From contig OZ025834.1 in NCBI GenBank assembly GCA_964019425.1, positions 378,501 to 442,500 on the forward strand: a stretch of 64,000 nt of DNA, given 5' to 3'. The position numbers and the translations under genes are program-made. Shown piece by piece: positions 55,421-64,000 of the stretch; the stretch's first letter is position 1; each line of letters starts with the position of its first letter. The notes under the pieces were generated by a model. It did not search any database, was not told the origin of the DNA, and worked only from the letters and a program-made list of their open reading frames with translations. This DNA is from Flectonema sp. DT1601 (lineage: Eukaryota; Euglenozoa; Diplonemea; Diplonemida; Diplonemidae).

Positions 55421-57208
55421 ATGAATAGTACGCACACTCAATCTTCTGGCAGACTGTCTCCGCGTCGGATTGCGAAGATCGAAAGTCGCTACAAACTCGA
55501 CAAGCTGCGAGGGAAAAGCCCACTAAAAGACAAGACACACCCGAAATGGATACGCAGGCGGGGTCAGGTTGAACACAGAGAGTCGTGCGCAAATAACGTT
55601 TCATTAGAACCGTCAGAAGAAGTAGAGATCGCAAATATTTATAACTGCTCTCTAAGTCTTGATTCGGAATCGGCTATTCATGTTGCGCTAAGTAAGGTGT
55701 GTCTTTTTTCCGTTTAAAAAACATGTGTTGATGGGTTGCAAGTGCACACACCATGAGTGTGTTCTCGAGACGAATCTCGAGAACATGGATCTCAAACAGT
55801 ATATGCCATTTCTGCATGTGAAGCCAACGCCAGATGCTTGCGGCTTTTCCATCAGGCCCTTGCGGGTATACACACATTTTCTGGTGCAAGTTGATCCAGT
55901 CGGCGCCGGTAAGAATAATATTAACAAAAAAAACGACCCGACCCGGAATCGAACCGTGGTATCCATAAATACAACAAACAGATATATCCCCAGGCCACTC
56001 TGAGTAGTGCTGATTTCCAAGCTGTTGGCTGGGAAGGAGGAACTAAAATACCTTATAATTTATTTAAACAATTAGCTATTGTTAAAAAGATTCAGAAAAT
56101 GAGACTGTCAAATACGGAAGAGACTGAAACGGAGACCATGGACACTTTCCTGGCTTTGGGTGGTGGTGTAAACAAGAAAGTTACTGCGGAAAGTATAAAG
56201 AACGCAATGGCTACATATGGTTTAATTAACATCCCTGTAGTGTATCAAAAAGCTACTTCGTATGAAGACTTTTATAAAAGTATGTCAGATGAACACGAAG
56301 ACAAAGAAAGTGACTTATGTCAAGGATCGAACTTAATTCCTCCAAAATCATTGAAAACCGGGAGAATCAAGGCCACCGCTAAAAAAGTTGCTGCTCTGCT
56401 ATGTGCAATAAAAGGACCTTTCGGTAGGATTCCAGGTAGAGTTCAAGGCGGGTATCCGAAGCCTGGAGAAGAACTTCGCGATCCTTTGGGAGAATCATCC
56501 AAAGAGAGGTTTGTTTTTTCACAAGATTCGTTGTTTGCGTCTAGTGTCTTATCACCGTTAACTGAACAGCCGTCGAGTGAAGACATTAATGTTCAGAGAG
56601 CACCGTCGTTGTTGTCTCCCTCACCTGATCTGTTAACGATCGATTCAACAGTAACTTTCAGAACTCCGGGGTTTTCAAATACAGCAAGTGAAAGCCTGGC
56701 TCGTAAACAACGATGTCAACAGTCAAGATTCTATCCAAAATCTGGAGTTGGTCTTCTTTCTATTTTTGATGAAGAACATGTTGACGCCTCTCACAATAGC
56801 GAGACGCGAGATCGTCTGTTCGACGTCAGTCGATCACACAAACAACGTCTCTTAGATATAGCTGTATCATCAACAGAAGATTCAGCTGGTCTCAGAGAGT
56901 ATATTAAAGTACTGGTCAGGAATGAACAAAATCATGCGGAGGGCGATACTCAATTCGCGTACCAGAGACGTATGCTTCGAAAAGACGATGCAAAGAAACT
57001 AAGCGACCGACTAATATACATCGTAGCCATAACTGGAGATGACGTTCATTTCTCAACTGCTTCTGGGAGAGAAATTAAAAAACGAAAACCGACCAAGCCG
57101 ATAGCTCCATCATGCTTCACCAGGTGGAAAGAAAAGGAAGAACAACTTACAAAGTCACTTGGTATTGATGAGTTATTGAATAGTGGAAAGTATAAAATTG
57201 CTTTCTAA
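55421..57208 (+). CDS. Hypothetical protein with EF-hand-like segment; two exons
   Basis: Exons 55421-55696 and 55994-57208 (AAG-GTGTGT ... CCCCAG-GCC, phase 0) give about 496 aa. The second exon is open upstream of its first ATG (56099), which supports splicing. The N terminus is basic (GRLSPRRIAKIESRYKLDKL). The segment MDTFLALGGGVNKKVTAESI plus KNAMATYGL looks like a degenerate EF-hand of the kind found in flagellar proteins, with most Ca ligands absent. The rest is charged and disordered, with a basic C-terminal helix. Function unknown; an axonemal role is a guess. Confidence 0.65.
55697..55993 (+). other. Predicted intron, 297 nt, containing a tRNA-like relic
   Basis: Donor GTGTGT, acceptor ATATATCCCCAG. 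The 3' part (55934-55996, read on -) has a T-arm CGGTTCGATTCCGGG, the end GTCGGGTC and a T run, like the relic at 4302. The acceptor AG lies inside this relic, which suggests that an inserted tRNA/SINE supplied or moved the 3' splice site. Confidence 0.6.
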
Positions 57209-57624
57209 CCCTAAAAACATTATTTGATATTTATTTAAATTGGTTGTGTCGTACTTAAGCCAACCAGATTTACACAACTTGTGTTTATTTCGTTATTTCG
57301 CTTTTTTTTTTTTTCATTTGTTTTTCGTTATCTGTTTTCTTTCCGTCTTCCCATTGAAGTTTATGGATGTTTTTATTATTCCATTTTCGCCCTTGTTGCT
57401 CAATTCTTTCGCTGACGCGTTGTTATTGTTTTTTCTCTCTCTTCTTTTACACATTTTTTTTTTTCCTCCTCACCTTTTATGATACTTATGTTTTGTATCT
57501 TCAAATAATACCAAAGGGGAGCTCAAAATGATCTCTCTTTTTATCTTTTTTTTTTTTTTTTAAAATATGACTAGTAAACACTTATCCTCACAATTTTTTT
57601 CAGTATTAAAAAAAAAACAATAAA
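57209..57624. other. Intergenic, T-rich
   Basis: Long T runs (57302-57315, 57547-57560) and a T7-CAG at 57594-57603, about 22 bp before the next ATG, a likely splice acceptor. No gene. Confidence 0.5.
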
Positions 57625-58260
57625 ATGTCTTCTGAAAAACTACTTCAGGTCTTCGCATCTAATATTCCCGATAAAGTTAGTGAGGTAAATGTGAAAGAAA
57701 TGTTCTCTTGTTGTGGGAGGATTGAGGAAATGCGTGCGCAGTACGATCAAGAAAAGGGAGAGAAAGGTTACCTAATTACTTATTCAAAAGTAACATCTGC
57801 AAGGAGCGCATGTGCTCTCGACGGTTCAGATTTAGCAGGAGTAAAGATCACAGTGACGGGTAATATAGCTGAAGTTGACAAGGCCGCAGCTGATGCAAGA
57901 GTCGTGGGAGGTGTTGAGGGAATGAAAGCTGTCCTTCAAGAACAACAAACAGCTACACCTGGAGAACAACTGATGTCCTTGATTCAAAATAACCAGGCTA
58001 CTGCTACTGGTGTCACAACCACTGTAGCTCAACTAGCAGAGGAACAGGAAGTCAAGAATTCAGGACCCTGCAGGATATGTACATCAAACCTTCACCCAAC
58101 TGAGTCATGTCCAACTCTTGACTCTGTCAGTACTTCTTCGAGTAGTAGTAGTTCTCACAGAAAGAGGAGGAAGAGATCGAGTAAGAAAGGAAAGAAAGAC
58201 TCCAAAAGAAGGTCAAACAGTTCGAAAAAAGATAAAAAAAGTTCTCGTCGTCGAAGGTAA
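57625..58260 (+). CDS. RRM protein with zinc knuckle-like motif and basic/Ser tail (SR-like)
   Basis: 211 aa. An RRM at about 5-85, with RNP2 LLQVFASNI and RNP1 KGYLITYS. A helical linker follows. Around 148-165 is a short Cys/His cluster, CRICTSNLHPTESC, in zinc knuckle order (C-x2-C-x4-H-x4-C). The tail is serine-run plus Lys/Arg (SSHRKRRKRSSKKGKKDSKR). This is the build of an SR-type splicing or mRNA-processing factor, probably nuclear. It is not an exact match to a named family. Confidence 0.8.
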   Translation: MSSEKLLQVFASNIPDKVSEVNVKEMFSCCGRIEEMRAQYDQEKGEKGYLITYSKVTSARSACALDGSDLAGVKITVTGNIAEVDKAAADARVVGGVEGMKAVLQEQQTATPGEQLMSLIQNNQATATGVTTTVAQLAEEQEVKNSGPCRICTSNLHPTESCPTLDSVSTSSSSSSSHRKRRKRSSKKGKKDSKRRSNSSKKDKKSSRRRR

Positions 58261-58542
58261 TCCAAACCACACAATTCACGGGAATAGCAACTACTGTGTT
58301 GACTCCAAACTATGAACAACACGTTGTGTATCTGTTGTGGTGTTTGAGATTCATTTTTTGGCAAACAAAAAAACAAAACAAATGAGATCTACTACAGAGA
58401 GAGTCAAATTAGATAAAATTGAATGAAGTGCTAGTGCTGATGGTCTTTTTACCCTCCCTTTTTTTTCCCCTTCATTTTATTTTTTCCCTCTATTCAATTA
58501 TCCAACATAGGTGCACCCCCCTCGCCCGTGCACACACTAAAG

Positions 58543-59712
58543 ATGGACCTCGACAAGTGGATTAGTCAGGTGAGGAGCGGTGAATACCTATCTGAGTTTT
58601 CATTAAAAAAACTCTGCCGACACGTGTGCAATATACTTTGTGAGGTTTGTTATTTCTTTGTTTTTGTACCGACGTAGTCGAAAGAAACAACTTTGCCGTC
58701 CGTGCGGCAGGATTCTGTCTGACTTCAACGAACTTTTCCGCGTCTACATAAACAACAAACAAACAGGAAAGCAACGTTCAGACAGTCAGTACACCAGTCA
58801 TAGTGTGCGGTGATATTCATGGGCAGTTTTTTGACTTACTGAAGTTGTTTGAAACTGGTGGGCAGGTTGATGATGGCGCAAAGTACATATTCCTTGGAGA
58901 TTTCGTAGACCGAGGTCACAACAGTATCGAGGTACTCACTTTACTATTATTGTTAAAGGCGAGATGGCCAGACAGAATGACTCTTTTAAGAGGAAATCAT
59001 GAGAGTAGGCAAGTGACCACTATTTATGGATTCTGGGATGAGTGTCACAAAAAATACGGAGGAACTGAAGTATGGAGATGCTGCACAGAAGTCTTCGACT
59101 GCCTAAGCATAGCAGCAATCGTAGACGGTAAAGTCTTCTGTGTTCACGGAGGATTATCACCAGCTATTAGGTCAATCGATCAAATTAGAAGCCTTCATCG
59201 AAAAACTGAAATCCCTCACGAAGGAGCATTCTCAGATTTAGTCTGGTCAGACCCAGACGAACAAGTTGACGATTGGTCTCGTTCTCCCCGTGGTGCTGGT
59301 TGGCTTTTTGGAGCTAGAATAACAAAATCATTCAACCATAATAATAAACTTGACCTTATCTGTAGAGCTCATCAACTTGTGCAAAGAGGATATAAATATC
59401 ACTTTAAGGTATACAAGTCATCCTCATTTGATCTTTCCTATAAAAAAAAAAAAAAAACTAACTCACAGGGAAAATATATAGTAACAGTGTGGTCGGCGCC
59501 TAACTACTGCTATAGATGTGGTAATTTGGCTTCTATACTTAGATTAAATGAATCAGTATGTGGGATTGTTTGTAATAGTTTTATGGTAATTTGGACTTGG
59601 AGGGGAAAAAAAAAAAAAAAAAAAACAGTTGCAACACGAATTTCAAGTATTCAGAGAAACGTCAAGGCAATTCTCTTATGATGATCTTGAGAGACCGAGT
59701 TATTTTTTGTAA
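58543..59712 (+). CDS. PPP6C: PP6-type serine/threonine phosphatase catalytic subunit, four exons
   Basis: Exons 58543-58644, 58767-59408, 59469-59555 and 59629-59712 give 304 aa, against about 305 for PPP6C. The splice joins rebuild the family sequence exactly: exon 1 starts [20 protein letters not shown], the first join gives [17 protein letters not shown], the second [21 protein letters not shown], and the last exon ends RPSYFL. Catalytic motifs: GDIHG, GDFVDRG, LRGNHE, HGG, and RAHQLV. The phrase [20 protein letters not shown] plus AGWLFGA is closer to PP6 than to PP2A or PP4. The C-terminal YFL matches the carboxymethylated tail of the PP2A group. Likely roles are in the cell cycle and signalling. 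Confidence 0.93.
59409..59468 (+). other. PP6 intron 2, 60 nt
   Basis: GTATAC donor; about 16 A, then a branch-like ACTAAC directly before TCACAG. The frame stays open through it, but protein homology requires its removal. Confidence 0.88.
59556..59628 (+). other. PP6 intron 3 with poly(A) before CAG, 73 nt
   Basis: GTATGT donor; the 3' end is GGGG, about 20 A, then CAG. There is no pyrimidine tract. Removal joins RLNES to [16 protein letters not shown] and the family's C terminus. Confidence 0.9.
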
Positions 59713-60115
59713 AAAAAATAACTTCTTTATTGTTCGTTATTATGCTTATTCTTAAATAACATCTTTTTTGTTATTCTGACAACCAATTTTAGTTAGGGTT
59801 GTATGATTGAGACCTGTTCTCCAACTAAGCTTACGGCTGAAAATCGTGAAACAAACACAAGTGAATAAATCAAAATGTTCTCCCTTGTTGGTAGTAGTAG
59901 ATGTTACGTTTGATTTATTATTTTATTTTATTTTTGTTGTTATTGAGAATTTGTAGTATTACTTATTATGTTTTCCCCTCATCATCAAATGTTATTCAAC
60001 GTCTGTAACCTGGGAAGGTGTTAATGATTTTATATACAAACAGTCTTAATTATGCTGTAAGCAAATCAATAATAATCTCTCTTTCAGCATTATCAGCAAC
60101 AACACTTTTAAACAA
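59713..60115. other. Intergenic, no gene seen
   Basis: 400 bp. AATCTCTCTTTCAG at 60072-60085 is a good trans-splice acceptor 30 bp before the next ATG. Confidence 0.5.
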
Positions 60116-61353
60116 ATGACAAACCCAGAGACTCACCCAGATCACGATGATGAGGAAGTCCAGACCCCAACCAAGGGAGAAGATGTCGACTTCGATTACG
60201 GACCTGACTTCGAAAACTGGTTGAAGGAAAACCAAAAGGCTGATGAATTCATGAAGGATGCCATCGAAGCAATGAGCTACGCAGAAGACGGGTACTACCA
60301 GATGTACCAAAAGATCAAGGATACTTTGTCTGCTTGCATCATCGCTGAGACTGAAGATGAGATCAACGACGAGTACACCAGACAGGTCGAAGACTTCTTC
60401 GCACGCAGATACGATGTCTTCAATGAGATGCAAAGCGAGAATGTCGAGCAGTTTCAAACAAAAACTCTCAGCGACCCAACACCAGCATTCTCTCGTAAGA
60501 AGTCATCCACGAGGATGTTAAAGAAGGCCAAGAAGGATGAGAAGAATGGATTGGCTCCACAAACTGATGTCCATCTTACAAAGATTGATCGTTACGGATT
60601 ATTGACCCTCAGTCTTATTGACGCTCGTATGCATGAAGAGATTAAAGATTGCTGCAAGAACAGAGTTAAGATCTTCTATTTGAACTTCTTACAGTTTGCT
60701 ATCGCTATTGTGATCTTCATTCTCGGATCTGAAGAACTTGACGGAGGTCAGTTCCCACCACTTCTCGCATCATACGTCGCTGCCATCGTTGCTGTGTTTT
60801 CATCTGTCTACGGTATTCTTGGAGCAATTGGTGAGAACGAAGGGTACCTTGTGAAATTCATGGTTGCTAACTTCTGGCTTATGGCTATCCTAACAACATT
60901 CCTCTACACTGAAATCTACATGGTTAAGAATACACATAATCAATGTGAACCATCAAAGATCACTTACGGTACTGAATCCTCTGAAGGATGTGAACAACTC
61001 TACGGAACCTACGCGACTCTTCTAATTATGGGTCTTTGTGAGCTTCTTGTTGTGGTATGGACATGCTTTCCTCCCTCATTTTTTTTTTGTTTCGACGTGT
61101 GAAGGGGAAAAAAAAAAAAAAAAAAAAAAAAAAACAGTTCACTGGAGCGGCTCTCGCCACAAACGTACTCGACAGTGTAAATGACAAGACCAGACTTCAA
61201 CAGAAGCAGCTGTTCTTTACTTACTTCAGAATTAGAAATTACGAAGCAAAGAAATACCATGCATCAATTGACCCTACCTGTGTGTACAAGAGAGCTCTGG
61301 ACGATGACGTACTTGTGTCTAAGGCTCTTCAGCAGGTTTTGGAAGCTGAGTAA
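60116..61353 (+). CDS. Four-helix membrane protein, paralog 1; two exons
   Basis: Exons 60116-61054 and 61138-61353 give 384 aa. An acidic cytoplasmic N terminus (about 170 aa, DFDYGPDFENWLKENQKADE) precedes RYGLLTLSLIDARMHEEIKD. Four hydrophobic helices follow: FYLNFLQFAIAIVIFILGS, LLASYVAAIVAVFSSVYGI, FMVANFWLMAILTTFLYTEI and, across the intron, LLIMGLCELLVV-FTGAALA. A loop with two Cys (HNQCEPS...EGCEQLYG) before helix 4 recalls tetraspanin/MARVEL topology without their signatures. Exon 2 ends in a charged tail. Codon choice is more C-ending than in the neighbours, hinting at high expression. A close paralog follows at 63251. Confidence 0.8.
61055..61137 (+). other. Intron with poly(A) before CAG, 83 nt
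   Basis: GTATGG donor; a T run in the middle; the 3' end is AAGGGG, about 28 A, then CAG. The join continues the fourth membrane helix in frame. Without splicing the frame stops at 61102. Confidence 0.88.
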
Positions 61354-63250
61354 AAAAAGTGTTGTTCATTCATTTTATTTCATTCTATTTTTTTTTATTA
61401 CTTATTGTTTTCCCGTTCCCTTCCAAAACCCAGATCTTTGTAGTGCCAAGAGAAATGGAAAAAAAAAAAAAAATGTAACCATTTCTGAATGACATCACTT
61501 TGAATAAAGCGACGTTGTTTGGAATAAAAAAACAAAGCATTCAAAAAAAAAAAAAAAAAAAAACTGCAATCACTACCAACCAATGCTGCCTTCGCTGAGA
61601 CAGCAGTCCTGTGTGGGCGTTCTGCTCGGTTTTGTGTTATTGTATTGCGAAAAAAAAAAAAAAACCAAAAAAAAAAAAAGAATTTAAAAAAAACAAAAAA
61701 AAAAACAGTCGGAATTTCGGCTGGACTCACTTTTGATTAAATCTGTAGTAGACTCTGGTTACAAAAAAAAAAAAAAAAAAAAAACAACAACAAAAAAAAA
61801 AAAACGATAGAAAATGTGAAAGAAACAGGAATCATTTTCCCTCCCTCGAGACTGTCCCTCGAGATACGTTTTCCCTTTTTTATTAGCCTCTTGTTAAAAG
61901 TAAAACATTGCGAAAAGATTGTGCAGTTAACCTTTCTTCAGCAAAAAGATTCTAATAGTGCTTAGTTGTTACTCTGAAGACTTATCCCTGGAGACAGGGT
62001 TGCTGTTTTGTAGGTTGGTCCAGTCTGTCACGCAAGAAAAAAATAATATAAAAAAAATTTTATTGAACGAGGTTCCTTTTCACCGGATGTAACGTATTAA
62101 GCGTTTCTTTTCCGAAACCAGTATATTTTTCTTTATATTTGCCCACTTTTTTTTCCATCCATCCATTTCTTTTTTTTTTTTTTGCCGGTTTCGTTTGACC
62201 TAAAAAACTTATATTGGAATTATTTCATCTGACAAGATGTAGTGATCTCCCTTTCGAACGTGGCCCTTGCAAACCCGACTCTTACATAACTCGTGTAGTG
62301 AAAATCTTTTTTTTCACAATCATCGAAAAACAGTTTTCTTTAAGAAAAAAAAAAAAAAAAAAAAAAAAAGTGAAATTGAATCAACTTTTCTTTAGGAAAA
62401 TAAAAAAAAAGATACAGCTTCCAAATTATTTTACAAACCTTTCCTTTTTATTTGGATCTCTTTTTTTTTTTCTCTAATACTGATGTTTCTCTTTTTTTTT
62501 TTTTTTAAACTTTTAACTTAATGTTGTTTTCTTTGATCTTCGCTTTACAGTTATTAGCTCCATTTGCTCTTTTTAATTTTTTTTTTTCCCCAACCCAAAA
62601 CACTTTATTTTTCTTATTAATCATTAATCTGTCGAGTCAGATCGTAGTGATATTTCCCCCACACACGTCCCCAAAACCGTGCGCTTGCTAGAAATGCGAT
62701 TATGCGAAAAAAAAAAAAAAAAAAAAAAGAGATTTTTTTTTTTTTTTTTTACCAAGTAAGCCTTATTGAAAAAAGAGTTTAAATATTCAGACTTATTTTT
62801 CATATATCCATGTCCATATGCTATGACTTTACGTCAGTGAGCGTCTGTGCGACTTGTTGCCTCTCTCGTTGGCTGCCAGCCAACACCAACACCACGTGTT
62901 TTTTTATTTTAATTTTCTTTTAGCTTTTTTTTCCTCCCACCGCAATTTCTTTTTTTTTTATTTTCTCCCACTTTTTATATTTATATCTTTTTTTTTTTCT
63001 GTGGGTTTTTGCACACCTTTCCGTTGCTAATTGCTCGCGTGAAAACTGTGAGACCCCCACCGTTCCATTTTCTTTTTTTTATGTTTATTTATTTTGCGGG
63101 AAAATTTTTATTTGTGTTTGACAACAAGAGATATTCTTTTTTTTGTGTGTTTAAACAGGAAAACCTCTGATGGAAACTTTGGAAAATGGAAACGAACAGC
63201 ATGAATTTTTATTTATTTCTACTTTTTCAGTACTTTTAATAATAAAAAAA
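61354..63250. other. Long intergenic stretch full of A and T runs
   Basis: About 1.9 kb with more than ten homopolymers of 12-28 A or T. I find no gene, tRNA or known repeat. The short frames in it are Lys/Phe runs from homopolymers. TTTTTCAG at 63229 lies 22 bp before the next ATG. Confidence 0.45.
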
Positions 63251-64000
63251 ATGACATCACCCGACAAGGAACAGACTGCTGATGTTAAAGAGGCGACTTG
63301 CATAGCTGGTTCGACTTCGAGATATCATTATAAACATGATTTCGACAGTTGGTTGACAACAAACGAACAAGCCGGTATTTTCATGAAGGACGTCTTTGAA
63401 GATTTGAACTACGGAGACGACTGGAATTATCAATTCTACGAAACGATAAAACAATTCCTCTCTCTATTTATTCTTCAAGAAGTAGAAGACCAGATTAACG
63501 ATGATTATGCCAAACTCGTTCATGAATTTTTTCTTCAACGAAACGATGTTTTTAAGGAAGTCAATCAAGAAGAAATCGGTGAAATAACTGTGAACCGAAC
63601 TCCTACGACCCCATCATTGGCGCCCAGTTCAGTTCCTCAAGAGATATCTGTTTTTGGTAAACGGCGGTCATCACTTTCAACAAGTCAAATTAAGAAGCAC
63701 AGACGCTTACAAGAAAAGGGGATTATCAAAAGCGACGTTTATCTTAAAAAGTTAGACAGGTATGGCCTGTTAACAGTAAACTTGATAGACGCTCGCATGC
63801 ATGAAGAAATAAAAGACTGCGCCTCTAATCGAACGTATCTGATTTATTTAAATATATTTCAGCTAATGGTTTCTTTTGTAATCTTCATTCTCGGTGCTGA
63901 TGAATTACAGGGGGGGCAATTTCCTCCTTTGCTTGCGTCGTTTGTTGCTGCTATCGTTGGTGTTGTTTCATCTCTGTATGGATTATTCGGAGCAATAGGA
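63251..64000 (+). CDS. Four-helix membrane protein, paralog 2 (cut by window end)
   Basis: 250 codons from ATG 63251 without a stop. It aligns along its length with the gene at 60116: DFDSWLTTNEQAGIFMKDVF, EVEDQINDDYAKLVHEFFLQ, RYGLLTVNLIDARMHEEIKD, NIFQLMVSFVIFILGADEL, GGQFPPLLASFVAAIVGVVS. The N-terminal tail and the linker (about 110-150) differ most. Tandem duplication is clear. Codon use is more AT-rich than in paralog 1, which suggests different expression. Confidence 0.85.
   Translation, partial: MTSPDKEQTADVKEATCIAGSTSRYHYKHDFDSWLTTNEQAGIFMKDVFEDLNYGDDWNYQFYETIKQFLSLFILQEVEDQINDDYAKLVHEFFLQRNDVFKEVNQEEIGEITVNRTPTTPSLAPSSVPQEISVFGKRRSSLSTSQIKKHRRLQEKGIIKSDVYLKKLDRYGLLTVNLIDARMHEEIKDCASNRTYLIYLNIFQLMVSFVIFILGADELQGGQFPPLLASFVAAIVGVVSSLYGLFGAIG

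Noticed and set aside
55725-56003. 92-codon + strand frame in the intron region
   Set aside because: It lies in the predicted intron and tRNA-like relic, has no good composition, and the flanking exons join well without it.
59409-59628. Lys-run insertions as real parts of the phosphatase
   Set aside because: They interrupt invariant PP6 sequence. GT-AG removal restores it exactly.

Overview
The window is nuclear DNA of a unicellular eukaryote. It holds three nuclear-type tRNA genes, pieces of a cytosolic large-subunit rRNA gene, GT-AG introns, two large APE-type LINEs, and recognisable eukaryotic proteins (PEX1, an ATG1/ULK-like kinase, a PP6-type phosphatase catalytic subunit). From about 22.6 kb to the right edge every host protein gene lies on the + strand. 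Many start codons sit a few bases after a pyrimidine run plus AG. One LINE carries a 2A motif just before its endonuclease, as in the trypanosome L1Tc/ingi elements. Together these suggest a euglenozoan (kinetoplastid- or diplonemid-like) genome with trans-spliced directional gene arrays. That placement is inference: no spliced-leader gene was found, and A/T homopolymer runs are extreme throughout.

Layout. 0-15.3 kb is a repeat desert. It has three blocks of a hairpin-rich AT satellite (0.3-1.9, 6.7-7.9 and 9.1-11.9 kb), each joined to a dispersed composite repeat (1.9-3.4, 6.2-6.7 and 11.9-12.3 kb; the middle set inverted). Two MITE-like transposons with perfect TA target duplications sit inside these repeats. 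Two out-of-order LSU rRNA fragments (3.45-3.77 and 14.9-15.3 kb), a pair of identical 351-bp direct repeats, tRNA-like relics and decayed coding sequence fill the rest. 15.77-20.34 kb is a 5'-truncated LINE (LINE-1) with an intact 1305-aa ORF2. 20.65-22.4 kb is a broken Polinton fossil.

22.6-33.7 kb is a + strand gene run: an unassigned ORF, a Nudix hydrolase, a helical hypothetical protein, PEX1, tRNA-Lys (on -), a hypothetical protein, a CinA-domain protein and a membrane-anchored GT71-like glycosyltransferase. 34.3-34.6 kb holds convergent tRNA-Pro and tRNA-Ser. 34.57-41.85 kb is a large, apparently full-length LINE (LINE-2) on the - strand. Its ORF1 and ORF2 share one frame, separated only by a TGA and then a canonical 2A peptide. 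42.3-64 kb resumes the + strand genes: a protein with an SMN YG-box-like tail, an ATG1-like kinase, several unrecognised proteins, a 1.86-kaa receiver-domain/coiled-coil/polyQ membrane protein, an RRM/SR-like protein, a PP6-like phosphatase and a tandem pair of four-helix membrane proteins.

Main points of interest: (1) LINE-2's ORF1-TGA-2A-ORF2 layout, in which no Met lies between the stop and the 2A; (2) LINE-1 instead joins its ORFs by an ATGA overlap; (3) short introns whose 3' splice site is preceded by about 20-28 A residues instead of pyrimidines; (4) the hairpin satellite; (5) transposon insertions whose empty sites are visible in the same window.
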